This document shows, piece by piece, positions 6,708 through 14,507 of a stretch of 17,296 nt of DNA. The notes beneath the pieces are model-generated. The model was not told the origin of the DNA and did not search any database. It saw only the letters and a list, made by a program, of their open reading frames with translations. The position numbers and the translations under genes were made by a program. Source of the DNA: CBDUMN01 sp965368335 (lineage in GTDB: Bacteria > Pseudomonadota > Alphaproteobacteria > Rhodospirillales > JAPHRK01); the NCBI GenBank assembly GCA_965368335.1, contig CBDUMN010000076.1, positions 1-17,296 on the forward strand, in the 5' to 3' direction. How positions within the stretch are numbered: position 1 is the first letter of the stretch; each line of letters begins with the position of its first letter.

Positions 6708-6947
6708 AGTAGCTTCCTGTCGCGGCTTATGAGTTTTCATTCTTGGAGGCCTGTGTTCTCGACTTTACTCCCCAGGAGGCGGCCCGGCAAACCCGTTCCG
6801 TCCATATGGGGTGGAAAAGAGAAAAAAATAGGACTTTGCATTCTACTAAGTGGAAAAAGACTTGGACTAGAGAGTTTTATACAGGAATACTACGAAGGGA
6901 TGGGGCGTTTGTGCGCCTGGGGAACATAAACAAAAAAGCTAGCGTCG
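6708..6947. promoter_or_regulatory. Divergent intergenic region between the CheZ-like and pentapeptide genes
   Basis: These 240 bp separate two divergent genes and must hold promoters for both. The half nearer the pentapeptide gene is AT-rich. A possible sigma-70-type promoter for that gene is TTGGAC (6862-6867), an 18-bp spacer and AATACT (6886-6891). No convincing minus-strand promoter was recognised. The palindrome CCATATGG occurs near 6803. The promoter call is a weak consensus match only. Confidence 0.3.
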
Positions 6948-8192
6948 ATGGAACAACAACAAATAGAGCAAATTGAGAAAATTCTCGAATTGCACCGACA
7001 GTGGATGCTTCAGGAGCCTGGGGGCGAACGCGGTGTATTTACCGGAATGAATCTGTCGGGATACGATTTTTCAGAAGCCGATTTGACCAAGGTGGACTTT
7101 TCGGAAGCCAACCTTAGCCGGTGCAATTTCACCAACGCCAACCTTCGCGGGGCCGATCTCTTTGCGGCCGATTTGACAGACGCCATTATGGAAGGGGCGA
7201 ACCTGGATGGGGCCGAGGTGCGCGGCTCGGTTTTGTGTGGCGCTAACCTTGAAGGAGCCAACATGGAAGGCGCAAGCTTGCGTCGTGGGCTGCGGTTCGA
7301 GTCGATGGACGATTATGACGAAGACGCCATGTTCGAGCCCGAAGCGGAAATCATCCACCAAAATCTCAAAGGGGCCAACCTCAAGGGGGTGAACCTCAAG
7401 GGTGCGGACATCTTGAGCGCCAATCTTGAAGGTGCGGCTCTTGAAAATGCCGATCTTGAAGATGCTTATTTGACCGACGCCAATCTCAGAGGGGCCGATC
7501 TTAAGGGGGCTAACCTTGCCCATGTTGAGCTGAACCATGCGGATCTGGAAGGCGCCGATCTCACCGGGGTCGATCTGCGCGGAGCCGATTTGGTTGGGGC
7601 CAATCTTAAGGGGGCCAACCTGGAGGGTGCGAATTTGGAAGGCGCGGATCTTTCGGGAGCCGACCTCGAAGGCGCTAAGATCGAAGGCGTCGACATGTCC
7701 AAGGTGATCGTCCAGGAACCGGACAGCGACCATGCCGTTGAAGATAAGATCAATTTCCATGAAATTCTCGATGAGCACCTTAAATGGATTGAAGGCAAGG
7801 GCGGGAAACCGGCCGTGTTGCGCGACGTTGATTTGGCGCGCCTCGATCTTAAAGGGGTCAACTTGAGCGGTGCGGTACTGCGGGAAGTGAACTTCCGGGG
7901 AGCCGATCTGTCCGAGGCGATTTTGGTCATGTGTAATCTCTCGGGCTCCGTTCTCATGGAGGCGAACCTAACCAATGCCGATTTACGGGGTGCGGTTTTG
8001 AGGGATGTCAACTTTGCTGAAGCTGATTTGACGGGGGCGCGGTTCAGCCCGGCTACCATGTCGTCGCGCGAAGGCGATACGACCGGGCGCCAGCCTGTCG
8101 ACTTGACCGGCGCCAATCTGACCGCCGCAAAAATGGAAGGGGCGGATTTTGAGGGAGCCTTGATGGAGGGCGTCAGCGGCTACGACGTCTAA
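6948..8192 (+). CDS. Pentapeptide-repeat protein with two H-x-x-W-capped blocks
   Basis: This 414-residue protein consists mainly of A(D/N)LxG-type pentapeptide repeats, which fold as a right-handed four-sided beta-helix. Block 1 starts with a short helix containing LELHRQW (H16, W19). Repeats follow at about 31-116, then an acidic insert (117-136), then an almost perfect run at 137-252. Block 2 repeats the plan: a helix with LDEHLKW (H277, W280), GGKPAVL, repeats at about 290-367, an insert (368-383) and more repeats to 410. The shared H-x-x-W-G-G-x-x-x-V start shows an internal duplication. There is no signal peptide or membrane segment, so it is probably cytoplasmic. The function is unknown; some family members mimic DNA and bind gyrase, others are scaffolds. 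It lies 43 bp before cheD, which suggests a chemotaxis-linked role. Confidence 0.93.
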   Translation: MEQQQIEQIEKILELHRQWMLQEPGGERGVFTGMNLSGYDFSEADLTKVDFSEANLSRCNFTNANLRGADLFAADLTDAIMEGANLDGAEVRGSVLCGANLEGANMEGASLRRGLRFESMDDYDEDAMFEPEAEIIHQNLKGANLKGVNLKGADILSANLEGAALENADLEDAYLTDANLRGADLKGANLAHVELNHADLEGADLTGVDLRGADLVGANLKGANLEGANLEGADLSGADLEGAKIEGVDMSKVIVQEPDSDHAVEDKINFHEILDEHLKWIEGKGGKPAVLRDVDLARLDLKGVNLSGAVLREVNFRGADLSEAILVMCNLSGSVLMEANLTNADLRGAVLRDVNFAEADLTGARFSPATMSSREGDTTGRQPVDLTGANLTAAKMEGADFEGALMEGVSGYDV

Positions 8193-8235
8193 AAAACTGA
8201 ATAATCATAAAGTTGAAAGAACTGAAAAGAACAAC

Positions 8236-8862
8236 ATGAGCAGACCGCCGACCAGACCAGGAGCAACCGGAGCCCCGCCGAACGATGGCCGCAGACGGTA
8301 TTTCGATCCGTCGCTGAAGATGCATGTGGTCCAGGTTTTTCAGGGTGATTATTACATCTCGGAGCGCGGTGGCGAGGTGCTGACGACCGTGCTCGGTTCT
8401 TGTATATCCGCCTGTATCCGTGATCCGCTCATCCGGGTTGGGGGGATGAATCATTTTCTGCTTCCCGAAGGCGGAGGGGGTGAAGACGCTTCCGTGCAAA
8501 TGCGTTACGGCGCGTTTGCTATGGAGCAGTTGATCAACGAAATTCTCAAACGGGGCGGGCGTAGGGACTACCTGGAGGTCAAGCTTTTTGGCGGCGGCAA
8601 TGTGGTTAAAGGGTTGAGCGGCGTGGGGCACAAGAACGCCGATTTTATCGAGAAATTTATGGAGCGTGAGGGGTTTAAAATCGCAACTTCGCATCTTCGC
8701 GGCTTTTTGCCCCGCAAAATTCAATATATCCCGGCGACCGGCAAAGTTCGGATGCGTGAACTGGGAGAACAGAAAGACCAGCGGATTTTCCAAAAAGAAA
8801 TCGAGAAAAAGGTCCGCACCCGGGTCACCCCCGACACCGGCAGCGTCGAACTGTTCGACTAA
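8236..8862 (+). CDS. cheD: Chemoreceptor glutamine deamidase CheD
   Basis: CheD hydrolyses specific receptor glutamines to glutamate, preparing methylation sites. In the 208-residue protein the cysteine-hydrolase centre is intact: T50, nucleophile C56 in LGSCIS and H73 in GGMNHFLLP. These have the same spacing as T21, C27 and H44 of the Thermotoga enzyme. KLFGGGNVV follows. The N-terminal 30 or so residues are a Pro/Arg-rich extension ahead of the core, and the C-terminus is basic. No CheC is visible; a CheZ-like gene nearby could supply CheY dephosphorylation instead. The gene probably shares a transcript with the pentapeptide gene. Its leader carries the near-repeat GAAAGAAC/GAAAAGAAC and little Shine-Dalgarno sequence. 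Confidence 0.96.
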   Translation: MSRPPTRPGATGAPPNDGRRRYFDPSLKMHVVQVFQGDYYISERGGEVLTTVLGSCISACIRDPLIRVGGMNHFLLPEGGGGEDASVQMRYGAFAMEQLINEILKRGGRRDYLEVKLFGGGNVVKGLSGVGHKNADFIEKFMEREGFKIATSHLRGFLPRKIQYIPATGKVRMRELGEQKDQRIFQKEIEKKVRTRVTPDTGSVELFD

Positions 8863-8863
8863 G

Positions 8864-8952
8864 CAAATCCCGAGCAAACGGCGACGTTTGCGACGACGTA
8901 TTTGCGTCCCCAAAGTTCAAATCCCGAGCAAACGGCGACGTTTGCGACGACG
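8864..8952 (+). repeat. Perfect 35-bp direct repeat with a GNRA-tetraloop hairpin; second copy ends at a T-run
   Basis: Copies at 8864-8898 and 8918-8952 are identical, separated by 19 bp (period 54). Each contains GCAAACG-GCGA-CGTTTGC, a 7-bp stem with a GCGA tetraloop (stems 8874-8880/8885-8891 and 8928-8934/8939-8945). The second copy is followed, after GACGACGG, by seven T residues (8954-8960). The pair begins one base after the cheD stop codon and lies between converging genes, so it probably acts in transcription termination or mRNA 3'-end protection for cheD. The T-run is set off from the stem by eight bases, which weakens a pure intrinsic-terminator reading. Confidence 0.8.
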
Positions 8953-8972
8953 GTTTTTTTGGAGAGGAGGGG

Positions 8973-9461
8973 TTATCCGGCTTTTCGCCGTTCCTGCATG
9001 GTGGCCGACCAGACGCGACCGAATAGGTTGAGCGGCACCACCTGACCCGTTCCGGTCGTCTGCATGATTTCAACCGTGCGGTTGTAGATATCCATGGAGC
9101 GGTCTTCCACGTTTACCTCGATCCCTTTAGGCAGCCGTGCATAGATGCTGAGAACCGTATTGATAACCCGGGACATTTCGCGCTGAATAGCCGCTTCATT
9201 TTTTTGCTTGGCGATGATATTGGCGAGCAGGTTGGAGATCGCCATGACGAAACCTTTCGTCCAGCAGGTAACCCGTGACGAATCGCCATATTCAGCCAGG
9301 ATAGCCATATCCTCGCGGCTGAATTCTTTGGCGATAGATTGCAGCACGTCCTCACCAGCGTTTGTGTGCATGGCTTTGTAGATCTTGATGATCAGGGTAT
9401 TGAGAACATAGCCTTTGCACTTTGCGCCTCTGGGGCACAAGAGGCAGCTGTCCATAATCAC
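8973..9461 (-). CDS. Protein of unknown function with an N-terminal Cys cluster
   Basis: No family was recognised. The 162-residue product starts with a C-x2-C-x5-C cluster (C6, C9, C15) and has a further Cys at 66. The middle is helical and partly hydrophobic (around 68-82, WTKGFVMAISNLLANII), too mixed for a clear membrane span, and the end is basic. The Cys cluster could bind a metal or iron-sulfur cluster, but no fourth ligand is adjacent. A GTG at 9461 is preferred because AGGAG (9470-9474, reverse complement) lies eight bases upstream; ATG 9455 is the alternative. It converges with cheD. Its codon use and clean ribosome-binding site suggest a real gene. Confidence 0.75.
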   Translation of the reverse strand: MIMDSCLLCPRGAKCKGYVLNTLIIKIYKAMHTNAGEDVLQSIAKEFSREDMAILAEYGDSSRVTCWTKGFVMAISNLLANIIAKQKNEAAIQREMSRVINTVLSIYARLPKGIEVNVEDRSMDIYNRTVEIMQTTGTGQVVPLNLFGRVWSATMQERRKAG

Positions 9462-9809
9462 CGTAGTTTCTCCTATCCCCAGACCGTGGTTTACAGCCTG
9501 CCAAAAAGTACAGCGTCATCTTCTTTTTGTTATAATTTTATTATTCTTCTATCTTCGACGTATATCGTTCGCCGCGTGAAAACACCAGATTTTCTTTGAT
9601 TTTTCCTATTTTCCAATCTTTTTCTGGCGAGACCAAAGAAAATTATTTGGTGAATCTTCTGACAAATCAATCGCCTAAAGTGTTTTCAGAGGCGTTCTAA
9701 AACATCATAAATGACATTTTTGTTATATAAGATTAATTTGATAAAACCTCTCGTTTAGAAGGGGATGAAATATTTATTTAACAGGTGGAAACGTTAGAGG
9801 AGACGTTTT
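9462..9809. promoter_or_regulatory. AT-rich divergent intergenic region
   Basis: No gene is seen in this 348-bp stretch, which is clearly richer in A and T than its surroundings and separates two divergent genes. An inverted repeat CGCCT (9672-9676)/AGGCG (9690-9694) could be an operator. A weak promoter candidate for the rhodanese gene is ATGACA (9711-9716), 17 bp, then TAATTT (9734-9739). A TATAAT hexamer at 9531-9536 lacks a matching upstream element. Nothing here was recognised as a riboswitch or RNA gene. Confidence 0.4.
9789..9808 (+). promoter_or_regulatory. Hairpin with the rhodanese ribosome-binding site in its loop
   Basis: AAACGT (9789-9794) is complementary to ACGTTT (9803-9808). 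The 8-nt loop between them contains GAGGAG (9797-9802), the Shine-Dalgarno sequence for the ATG at 9810. A flanking G-T wobble would extend the stem by one pair, to the base before the start codon. The stem is AT-rich and would melt easily, so it might act as a simple temperature- or protein-sensitive translational control. This is inference. Confidence 0.4.
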
Positions 9810-10244
9810 ATGAGGATGCGTTTTGTAGGGATTGTCTTTGTTTTTGTTATGGCCATAGGCCTTTCTTTTTCCGGTCAGGCTTTGGCGGAAAAAGCGCCGA
9901 TGACCGTCGATGGCGCAACTACTGTCGACGTCAAGCAGGCGGAAGCCTTGTTTAATGAAGGCGCCGCTTTCGTCGACCCGCGGGGAAAAACCGACTTTGA
10001 TCGCGGTCACATCCCAGGTTCTTTTCATCTTGATGTTGCCGGTAAGTCGACCGTATTGACGGCGGAAAGTCTGGAAAAAGCGATTGGCGGAAAAGACGTC
10101 AAGGTTGTTTTTTACTGTAATGGCATAAATTGCATGCGCAGCCCGCAAGCCTGTGAGAAGGCGGTTTCCTGGGGATTTAAGAACGTGTTCTTTTTCCGTG
10201 CCGGGTTCCCGGCCTGGAAGGATGCGGGGCTTCCCGTCGAGTAA
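9810..10244 (+). CDS. Exported single-domain rhodanese-like protein
   Basis: Rhodanese domains carry persulfide sulfur on an active-site cysteine. The 144-residue precursor begins with a signal peptide: MRMR, a hydrophobic stretch to about residue 20, then probable cleavage after ALA at 26. A single rhodanese domain (about 38-142) follows, with VDPRGKTDFDRGHIPGS (55-71) and the active-site strand VVFYCNGINCMRS. C103 is the expected nucleophile, in a loop longer than the usual CxxGxRS form, and C108 and C115 are nearby. It should act in the periplasm. AGAGGAG precedes the ATG. The chemoreceptor gene follows after 122 bp on the same strand, so a shared transcript or related signal is possible, but no direct link is visible. 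Confidence 0.9.
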   Translation: MRMRFVGIVFVFVMAIGLSFSGQALAEKAPMTVDGATTVDVKQAEALFNEGAAFVDPRGKTDFDRGHIPGSFHLDVAGKSTVLTAESLEKAIGGKDVKVVFYCNGINCMRSPQACEKAVSWGFKNVFFFRAGFPAWKDAGLPVE

Positions 10245-10300
10245 TCGATCATTCATCGGGGCCTTGTGCCCCCTGATAAGAACCGCCCTGGCTAAGCCGG

Positions 10301-10318
10301 TTGCGCACCTCTTGCGCA
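10301..10318 (+). promoter_or_regulatory. Paired TTGCGCA sites upstream of the chemoreceptor gene
   Basis: TTGCGCA occurs at 10301-10307 and 10312-10318, 11 bp apart, so both sites face the same side of the helix. Each contains the palindrome TGCGCA. They lie about 50-65 bp before the chemoreceptor ATG, where an activator or repressor could bind. Just upstream, GGGGC and GCCCC (about 10256-10278) form a small hairpin without a T-run. A regulator cannot be named from sequence. Confidence 0.3.
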
Positions 10319-10366
10319 GCATTTGCCGGGGCGGGTCAGCCTTGCAAACAGGGGTTGGAGGAAGAG

Positions 10367-12550
10367 ATGGTCGGTCAATTTAAGGGCTTGGCGACGAAAG
10401 CGGCGCTGCCCGGCGTGATTTTGAGCGTTCTTGCCTGTGTCGGTCTGGGGGGATTTCAAACCTGGACGTCCAAGCAGGCTCTCCATAAAGGACTGGAAAA
10501 AGAGAGAACGTCTTATCGTGTTGTGGAAACGCGCGCGATAGATAGCTTTTTATTGCGCCTTGGCGACCAGGGGCATGAAATTCTGGCAAGACACAAAGAG
10601 ATGATTTCAGCCTTTGAGGCGGAACCCAGGAACCTCTCCGAAATACGCGACTCCTATACGAAGTCCAGCCTCAATGTGCTGAATAATATTATCGGCGGCA
10701 CTATCCGCCGGACGGTCTTCTGTGATGGGGTGGATTGGAACGTCATTCTCGAAGAGCCGATTGGCAAAAAGCCGTTCTTTAAGCCCGGCGACTCTTGTCG
10801 CAGTCCATTCGTTGAAGCGGGGGTTAAAGAATTTCTCAAAAAGGGCAGCAAAGCCGCCCCCATACATGGCTTAAGCGAAGTGAACGGTGAAATCGTCCTC
10901 ACCCGCTTCTTTCCTGTGACGAAGTACGACCGCAAAGCGCGCGGTCGTGTTCTGCGCCTGTTGATCCGCGTCGATGCGGGGCTTGAAGATGTTCTGTCGG
11001 CGTTGAAAGAGGTCGCCTCGGCAAAAGAAATAGCCGTTCTGCTTGGAAATGCCGGGGCTGCGCCAGTCGTTGTCGATGGGGCGACAAAAACGGCGACGAT
11101 GACGCTCCCACTTTCAAGTTATGAGGGGGAGCGGATCGGCCATATCAAACTCGACAAAGACGAGTCGTCGATTATCGATGCCAATACCGCACAACTATGG
11201 AAGCAGTTAGGGGTTCTTATCCTTGTTTTCGCTGCCTTGGGCGGACTGAACATGTTCTTCCTCAAACGCTCGGTGATCACCCCGGTGGCTGAGATGACCG
11301 ACTTGGCGGAAACAATGGCGGAAGGCGATTATTCGGTTTCTATTCGCGGCGCGAGCCGGGAAGACGAAATAGGGCATTTGGCCGCCGCCCTTGAGGTGTT
11401 CAGGAAAAATGCGGTGGAGGCCGAGCGGCTAGAGAAAGAAGCCATTGAAACCCGGAAGCGATTTGAAGAAGAGCGGCTTAATCAGGAACAAATGCTTGAA
11501 ATCGCCATTGGCGATATTGTTACCGCCGCCGCTGCGGGAGATTTGAAGCGGCGGATCGATGTGGCCAACCTCGAAGGCGTCATGGGCAAGTTGGGGGATG
11601 GCGTCAACAGTCTGCTCGGCTCAATGGAAACCGTGATTGGCGAAGTTGGGTCGGTTCTTTCGCAGGTCGCCGAGGGAGACCTGACGCAGCGGATGGTCAA
11701 CGACTATCAAGGCGCTTTCCTGCAACTTAAAAACGATGCCAACACCATGATTACCCGAATGGCGGAGACGGTTGGGCAGGTGGCTGAGGCGACGGAAATG
11801 GTTGCCGGTGCTGCAGCGGAAATCGCCAGAGGGAGTGACGATCTTGCCACCCGCACCGAAAATCAGGCTTCCAGCCTTGAAGAAACGGCTGCTGCGACGG
11901 AACAACTGACATCGACCGTTCGGGAAAATTCGCATGCCGCCAAGGAGGCCAGCGCCATGGCCATGGAAGCCAGCGCCACGGCGGAACGTGGCGGGGATGT
12001 GGTGGAACAGGCGATGGAAGCCATGGGGCGCATCGTCTCATCTTCAGAGAAGATCAACGAGATTGTTGGCATGATCGATGAAATCGCCTTCCAGACCAAC
12101 CTGCTGGCGCTCAATGCCGCGGTCGAGGCCGCGCGGGCTGGTGAGGCCGGAAAAGGTTTCGCCGTGGTCGCCCAGGAAGTCCGTTCTCTTTCCCAGCGCT
12201 CCAGTGAGGCGTCGAAAGAAATTAAGGACTTGGTGGAGAATAGCGGAAGGGAAGTTGAGGCCGGCTCGGCCTTGGTTGAGCGGACCCGCGCCACATTGAC
12301 GGAAATCGTCACCGCGATTAAGGCGGTGTCGGGGACGGTGGACGATATCGCCTCGGCCAGCGCCGATCAGGCCGGGAACCTTTCCGAGGTCAGCGCCGCG
12401 ATTTCCAATATGGACCAATCGACCCAGCAAAATGCGGCGCTTGTCGAGGAAACCACGGCATCGGCCAATTCCATGTCGGAACAGTCCCAGGCATTGAAAG
12501 ATCTCGTGTCCCATTTCCGCCTGGATGCTTTCGCCAAAGCGGCCGAGTAG
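10367..12550 (+). CDS. Methyl-accepting chemotaxis protein (transmembrane chemoreceptor)
   Basis: A 727-residue receptor. TM1 is at about 11-32. A periplasmic sensor of about 245 residues follows, with C119 and C144 as a possible disulfide, and its ligand class was not identified. TM2 is at about 279-299 and a HAMP domain at about 300-352. A second HAMP-like segment with two A(A/E)GDL motifs occupies about 383-460. The coiled-coil signalling domain has methylation-type stretches (EETAAATEQL near 505-514 and ALVEETTASA near 691-700). Its tip, DEIAFQTNLLALNAAVEAAR (571-590), binds CheA and CheW. No C-terminal CheR/CheB-tethering pentapeptide is present. ATG 10367 is chosen because GGAGGAA precedes it; upstream codons are non-coding in character. 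CheB, CheR and CheD from this region are its likely modifying enzymes. Confidence 0.96.
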   Translation: MVGQFKGLATKAALPGVILSVLACVGLGGFQTWTSKQALHKGLEKERTSYRVVETRAIDSFLLRLGDQGHEILARHKEMISAFEAEPRNLSEIRDSYTKSSLNVLNNIIGGTIRRTVFCDGVDWNVILEEPIGKKPFFKPGDSCRSPFVEAGVKEFLKKGSKAAPIHGLSEVNGEIVLTRFFPVTKYDRKARGRVLRLLIRVDAGLEDVLSALKEVASAKEIAVLLGNAGAAPVVVDGATKTATMTLPLSSYEGERIGHIKLDKDESSIIDANTAQLWKQLGVLILVFAALGGLNMFFLKRSVITPVAEMTDLAETMAEGDYSVSIRGASREDEIGHLAAALEVFRKNAVEAERLEKEAIETRKRFEEERLNQEQMLEIAIGDIVTAAAAGDLKRRIDVANLEGVMGKLGDGVNSLLGSMETVIGEVGSVLSQVAEGDLTQRMVNDYQGAFLQLKNDANTMITRMAETVGQVAEATEMVAGAAAEIARGSDDLATRTENQASSLEETAAATEQLTSTVRENSHAAKEASAMAMEASATAERGGDVVEQAMEAMGRIVSSSEKINEIVGMIDEIAFQTNLLALNAAVEAARAGEAGKGFAVVAQEVRSLSQRSSEASKEIKDLVENSGREVEAGSALVERTRATLTEIVTAIKAVSGTVDDIASASADQAGNLSEVSAAISNMDQSTQQNAALVEETTASANSMSEQSQALKDLVSHFRLDAFAKAAE

Positions 12551-12573
12551 GTTCCATTTTAAGCAAAACAGGT

Positions 12574-12612
12574 AAGGCCCGACGTTGATCGACGCCGGGC
12601 CTTATTGTTTTT
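12574..12612. terminator. Strong bidirectional terminator between chemoreceptor and cysNC
   Basis: AAGGCCCG (12574-12581) pairs with CGGGCCTT (12596-12603). With one mismatch and one wobble the stem extends to nearly the whole 30 bases. On the plus strand ATTGTTTTT follows. On the minus strand a less regular T-rich stretch (ACCTGTTTTG) follows. It sits between the ends of two converging genes, the expected place for a shared terminator. Confidence 0.88.
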
Positions 12613-12622
12613 AGCCGATCAT

Positions 12623-14506
12623 CTAGGCGATGTTCGCCAAGGGGGCCTTGCCGACGAAGCGGTCTTCCACGTAGTCGATTAAGGTTGTCACCGACTCGTC
12701 GACGGTGCGATCTTTGGTCGGCACCGTCAGTTCCGGGTTTTCAGGTGCTTCATAGGGAGCCGAAATGCCGGTGAATTCTGGGATTTCGCCTGCCCTGGCT
12801 TTCTTGTAAAGCCCCTTGGGATCGCGGCCTTCGCAAGTATCGACGTCGGCATCGATAAACACTTCATGGAAATGTTCAGGCTTGATCGCTCGGACCCCGT
12901 CGCGGTCTTCGCGGTAAGGCGAGATAAAGGCCGTGATGACGATAAAGCCCGCGTCGGCGAACAGAGCCGCCACCTCGCCGATACGGCGAATGTTTTCGGT
13001 CCGGTCATCGGGTGAGAAGCCGAGGTCTTTATTCAAGCCACCCCGCACGTTGTCGCCATCCAGCACATAGACCTGATAGCCTTTCCGGTGCAGCTGGGCT
13101 TCCAGCTCGATGGCCAGCGTCGATTTGCCGGAACCGGAAAGACCGGTGAGCCAAAGAACCCCGCCCGTGTGACCATTCAGCTGCGCCCGGCTTTCCGGTG
13201 TAACCGTATGGGCGACGGCATAGATGTTCTTCGACTTCACTTCCTGGCGTTTGTCGGCGACCACATTACCGCCACCGACGATGGCGTAGTCGTCAACCAA
13301 CACGAAACGGCCGGTCAGCGGCAGAGTGCCATAGTCGTCGAGCGCAATGAGGCTGCGGGCTTTAAGGGTCAACTCGGCCACAGCGTTGGTTTCGACGGTT
13401 TCGCCTTCAACGGTCGAAAGATCGGTGGTGTCGACGACCTTTTCGATGGACGTGACTTCAACGGGAACCTCGGTGGTGCCCAGCTTGAGTTTGTATTTTG
13501 AGCCGACGGTGAGGGGCGACTTACCCATCCAGAAGACCCGCGCCTTGATCTCGTTGGTCTCAAGCGGAACGTGTTCGGGATGGACGGCCAGATGACCGCG
13601 TTCAACGAAGATTTGCTCTTCAAGCGTGATGCCGATGGAACGGCCCGGCCCGGCAGCCGTTAAGGAGCCGTCGCCCTGCCATTCTTCGATGCTCTTGACC
13701 CGGACGGATTTACCCGTCGGTGAGAAACGTAAGGTATCGCCGACTTTCAGAACGCCGGTTTCGACCCGGCCTGCGATAATCCGCCGGTCATCGAATTTAT
13801 AAACGTCCTGAACCGGAAACCGCAGAGGCAGGTCTTCCGCCGTCTGAGGATCGGCCAGCAGGTCGATGGCTTGGGCGACCGTCGGGCCGTCGAACCAACT
13901 GAGGTTATCCGACCAGGCGGCAATGTTGTCGCCTTCCCGTGCCGAAGCCGGGATGACGAACTCGGGCATAACGCCCAGCTTGCCTAAATAGTCGCGCAGC
14001 TCGGAGGCTACTTCTTCAAACCGTTCTTCTGAATAACCGACCAGATCCATCTTGTTGACTACGGCGATGACCTGCTTGACCCCTAAAAGATGAAGCAGGT
14101 AGCCGTGCCGCCGGGTCTGCTCGCGCACCCCTTCGGCGGCGTCGATGGTCAGGATGGCCGCATCCGATCCGGCAGCGCCCGTCACCATGTTTTTCAAGAA
14201 CTCCCGGTGGCCCGGTGCGTCGATGATGACGTAGCCGCGCAAATCGGTGGAAAACCAGATGCGCGCCGTGTCGATGGTGATGCCCTGGTCGCGTTCGGCC
14301 TGGAGGGCGTCCATCAGGAAGGCCCATTCGAACGGCATGCCGCGGCGTTCGCACTGCGCCTTGATGGCCTCGACTTTGCCTTCGGGGAGAGCGTCCAGTT
14401 CGTGGAGCAGGCGGCCGACCAGGGTCGATTTTCCGTGGTCCACATGGCCGACGAAGGTGACCTTCATCGGCTGTTTGCCGTCTTTAAGCGAAATTACGTT
14501 GCTCAT
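12623..14506 (-). CDS. cysNC: Bifunctional sulfate adenylyltransferase large subunit / APS kinase (CysN-CysC fusion)
   Basis: The CysN part is the GTPase that drives ATP sulfurylase (sulfate + ATP to APS). The CysC part phosphorylates APS to PAPS. The protein has 627 residues. The GTPase domain shows GHVDHGKS (20-27), the G2/switch segment GITIDTARIW, DAPGHREF from D96 and NKMD (151-154), followed by EF-Tu-like beta-barrel domains to about 430. The kinase domain begins near 445, with the P-loop GLSGSGKS (455-462), DGDNVRGGLN and FISPYR containing the expected phosphorylated serine, S529. The start at 14506 begins the conserved protein one base after the cysD stop (TAAGATG), implying translational coupling. 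The reading frame stays open further upstream, but that stretch only overlays cysD and is not coding. Confidence 0.97.
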   Translation of the reverse strand: MSNVISLKDGKQPMKVTFVGHVDHGKSTLVGRLLHELDALPEGKVEAIKAQCERRGMPFEWAFLMDALQAERDQGITIDTARIWFSTDLRGYVIIDAPGHREFLKNMVTGAAGSDAAILTIDAAEGVREQTRRHGYLLHLLGVKQVIAVVNKMDLVGYSEERFEEVASELRDYLGKLGVMPEFVIPASAREGDNIAAWSDNLSWFDGPTVAQAIDLLADPQTAEDLPLRFPVQDVYKFDDRRIIAGRVETGVLKVGDTLRFSPTGKSVRVKSIEEWQGDGSLTAAGPGRSIGITLEEQIFVERGHLAVHPEHVPLETNEIKARVFWMGKSPLTVGSKYKLKLGTTEVPVEVTSIEKVVDTTDLSTVEGETVETNAVAELTLKARSLIALDDYGTLPLTGRFVLVDDYAIVGGGNVVADKRQEVKSKNIYAVAHTVTPESRAQLNGHTGGVLWLTGLSGSGKSTLAIELEAQLHRKGYQVYVLDGDNVRGGLNKDLGFSPDDRTENIRRIGEVAALFADAGFIVITAFISPYREDRDGVRAIKPEHFHEVFIDADVDTCEGRDPKGLYKKARAGEIPEFTGISAPYEAPENPELTVPTKDRTVDESVTTLIDYVEDRFVGKAPLANIA

Positions 14507-14507
14507 C

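Noticed and set aside
7071..7778. Minus-strand repetitive frame opposite the pentapeptide gene
   Set aside because: Its apparent IG/QI repeats mirror the pentapeptide codons on the plus strand. The plus-strand product matches a real fold.
8666..9031. Plus-strand open frame with a repeated Arg-rich peptide
   Set aside because: It overlaps cheD in another frame, and the repeated peptide is just the translated 35-bp hairpin duplication. No start signal supports it.
9531..9536. TATAAT as a promoter -10 element
   Set aside because: No -35-like hexamer lies 16-18 bp upstream on the plus strand, and the region is AT-rich enough to give the hexamer by chance.
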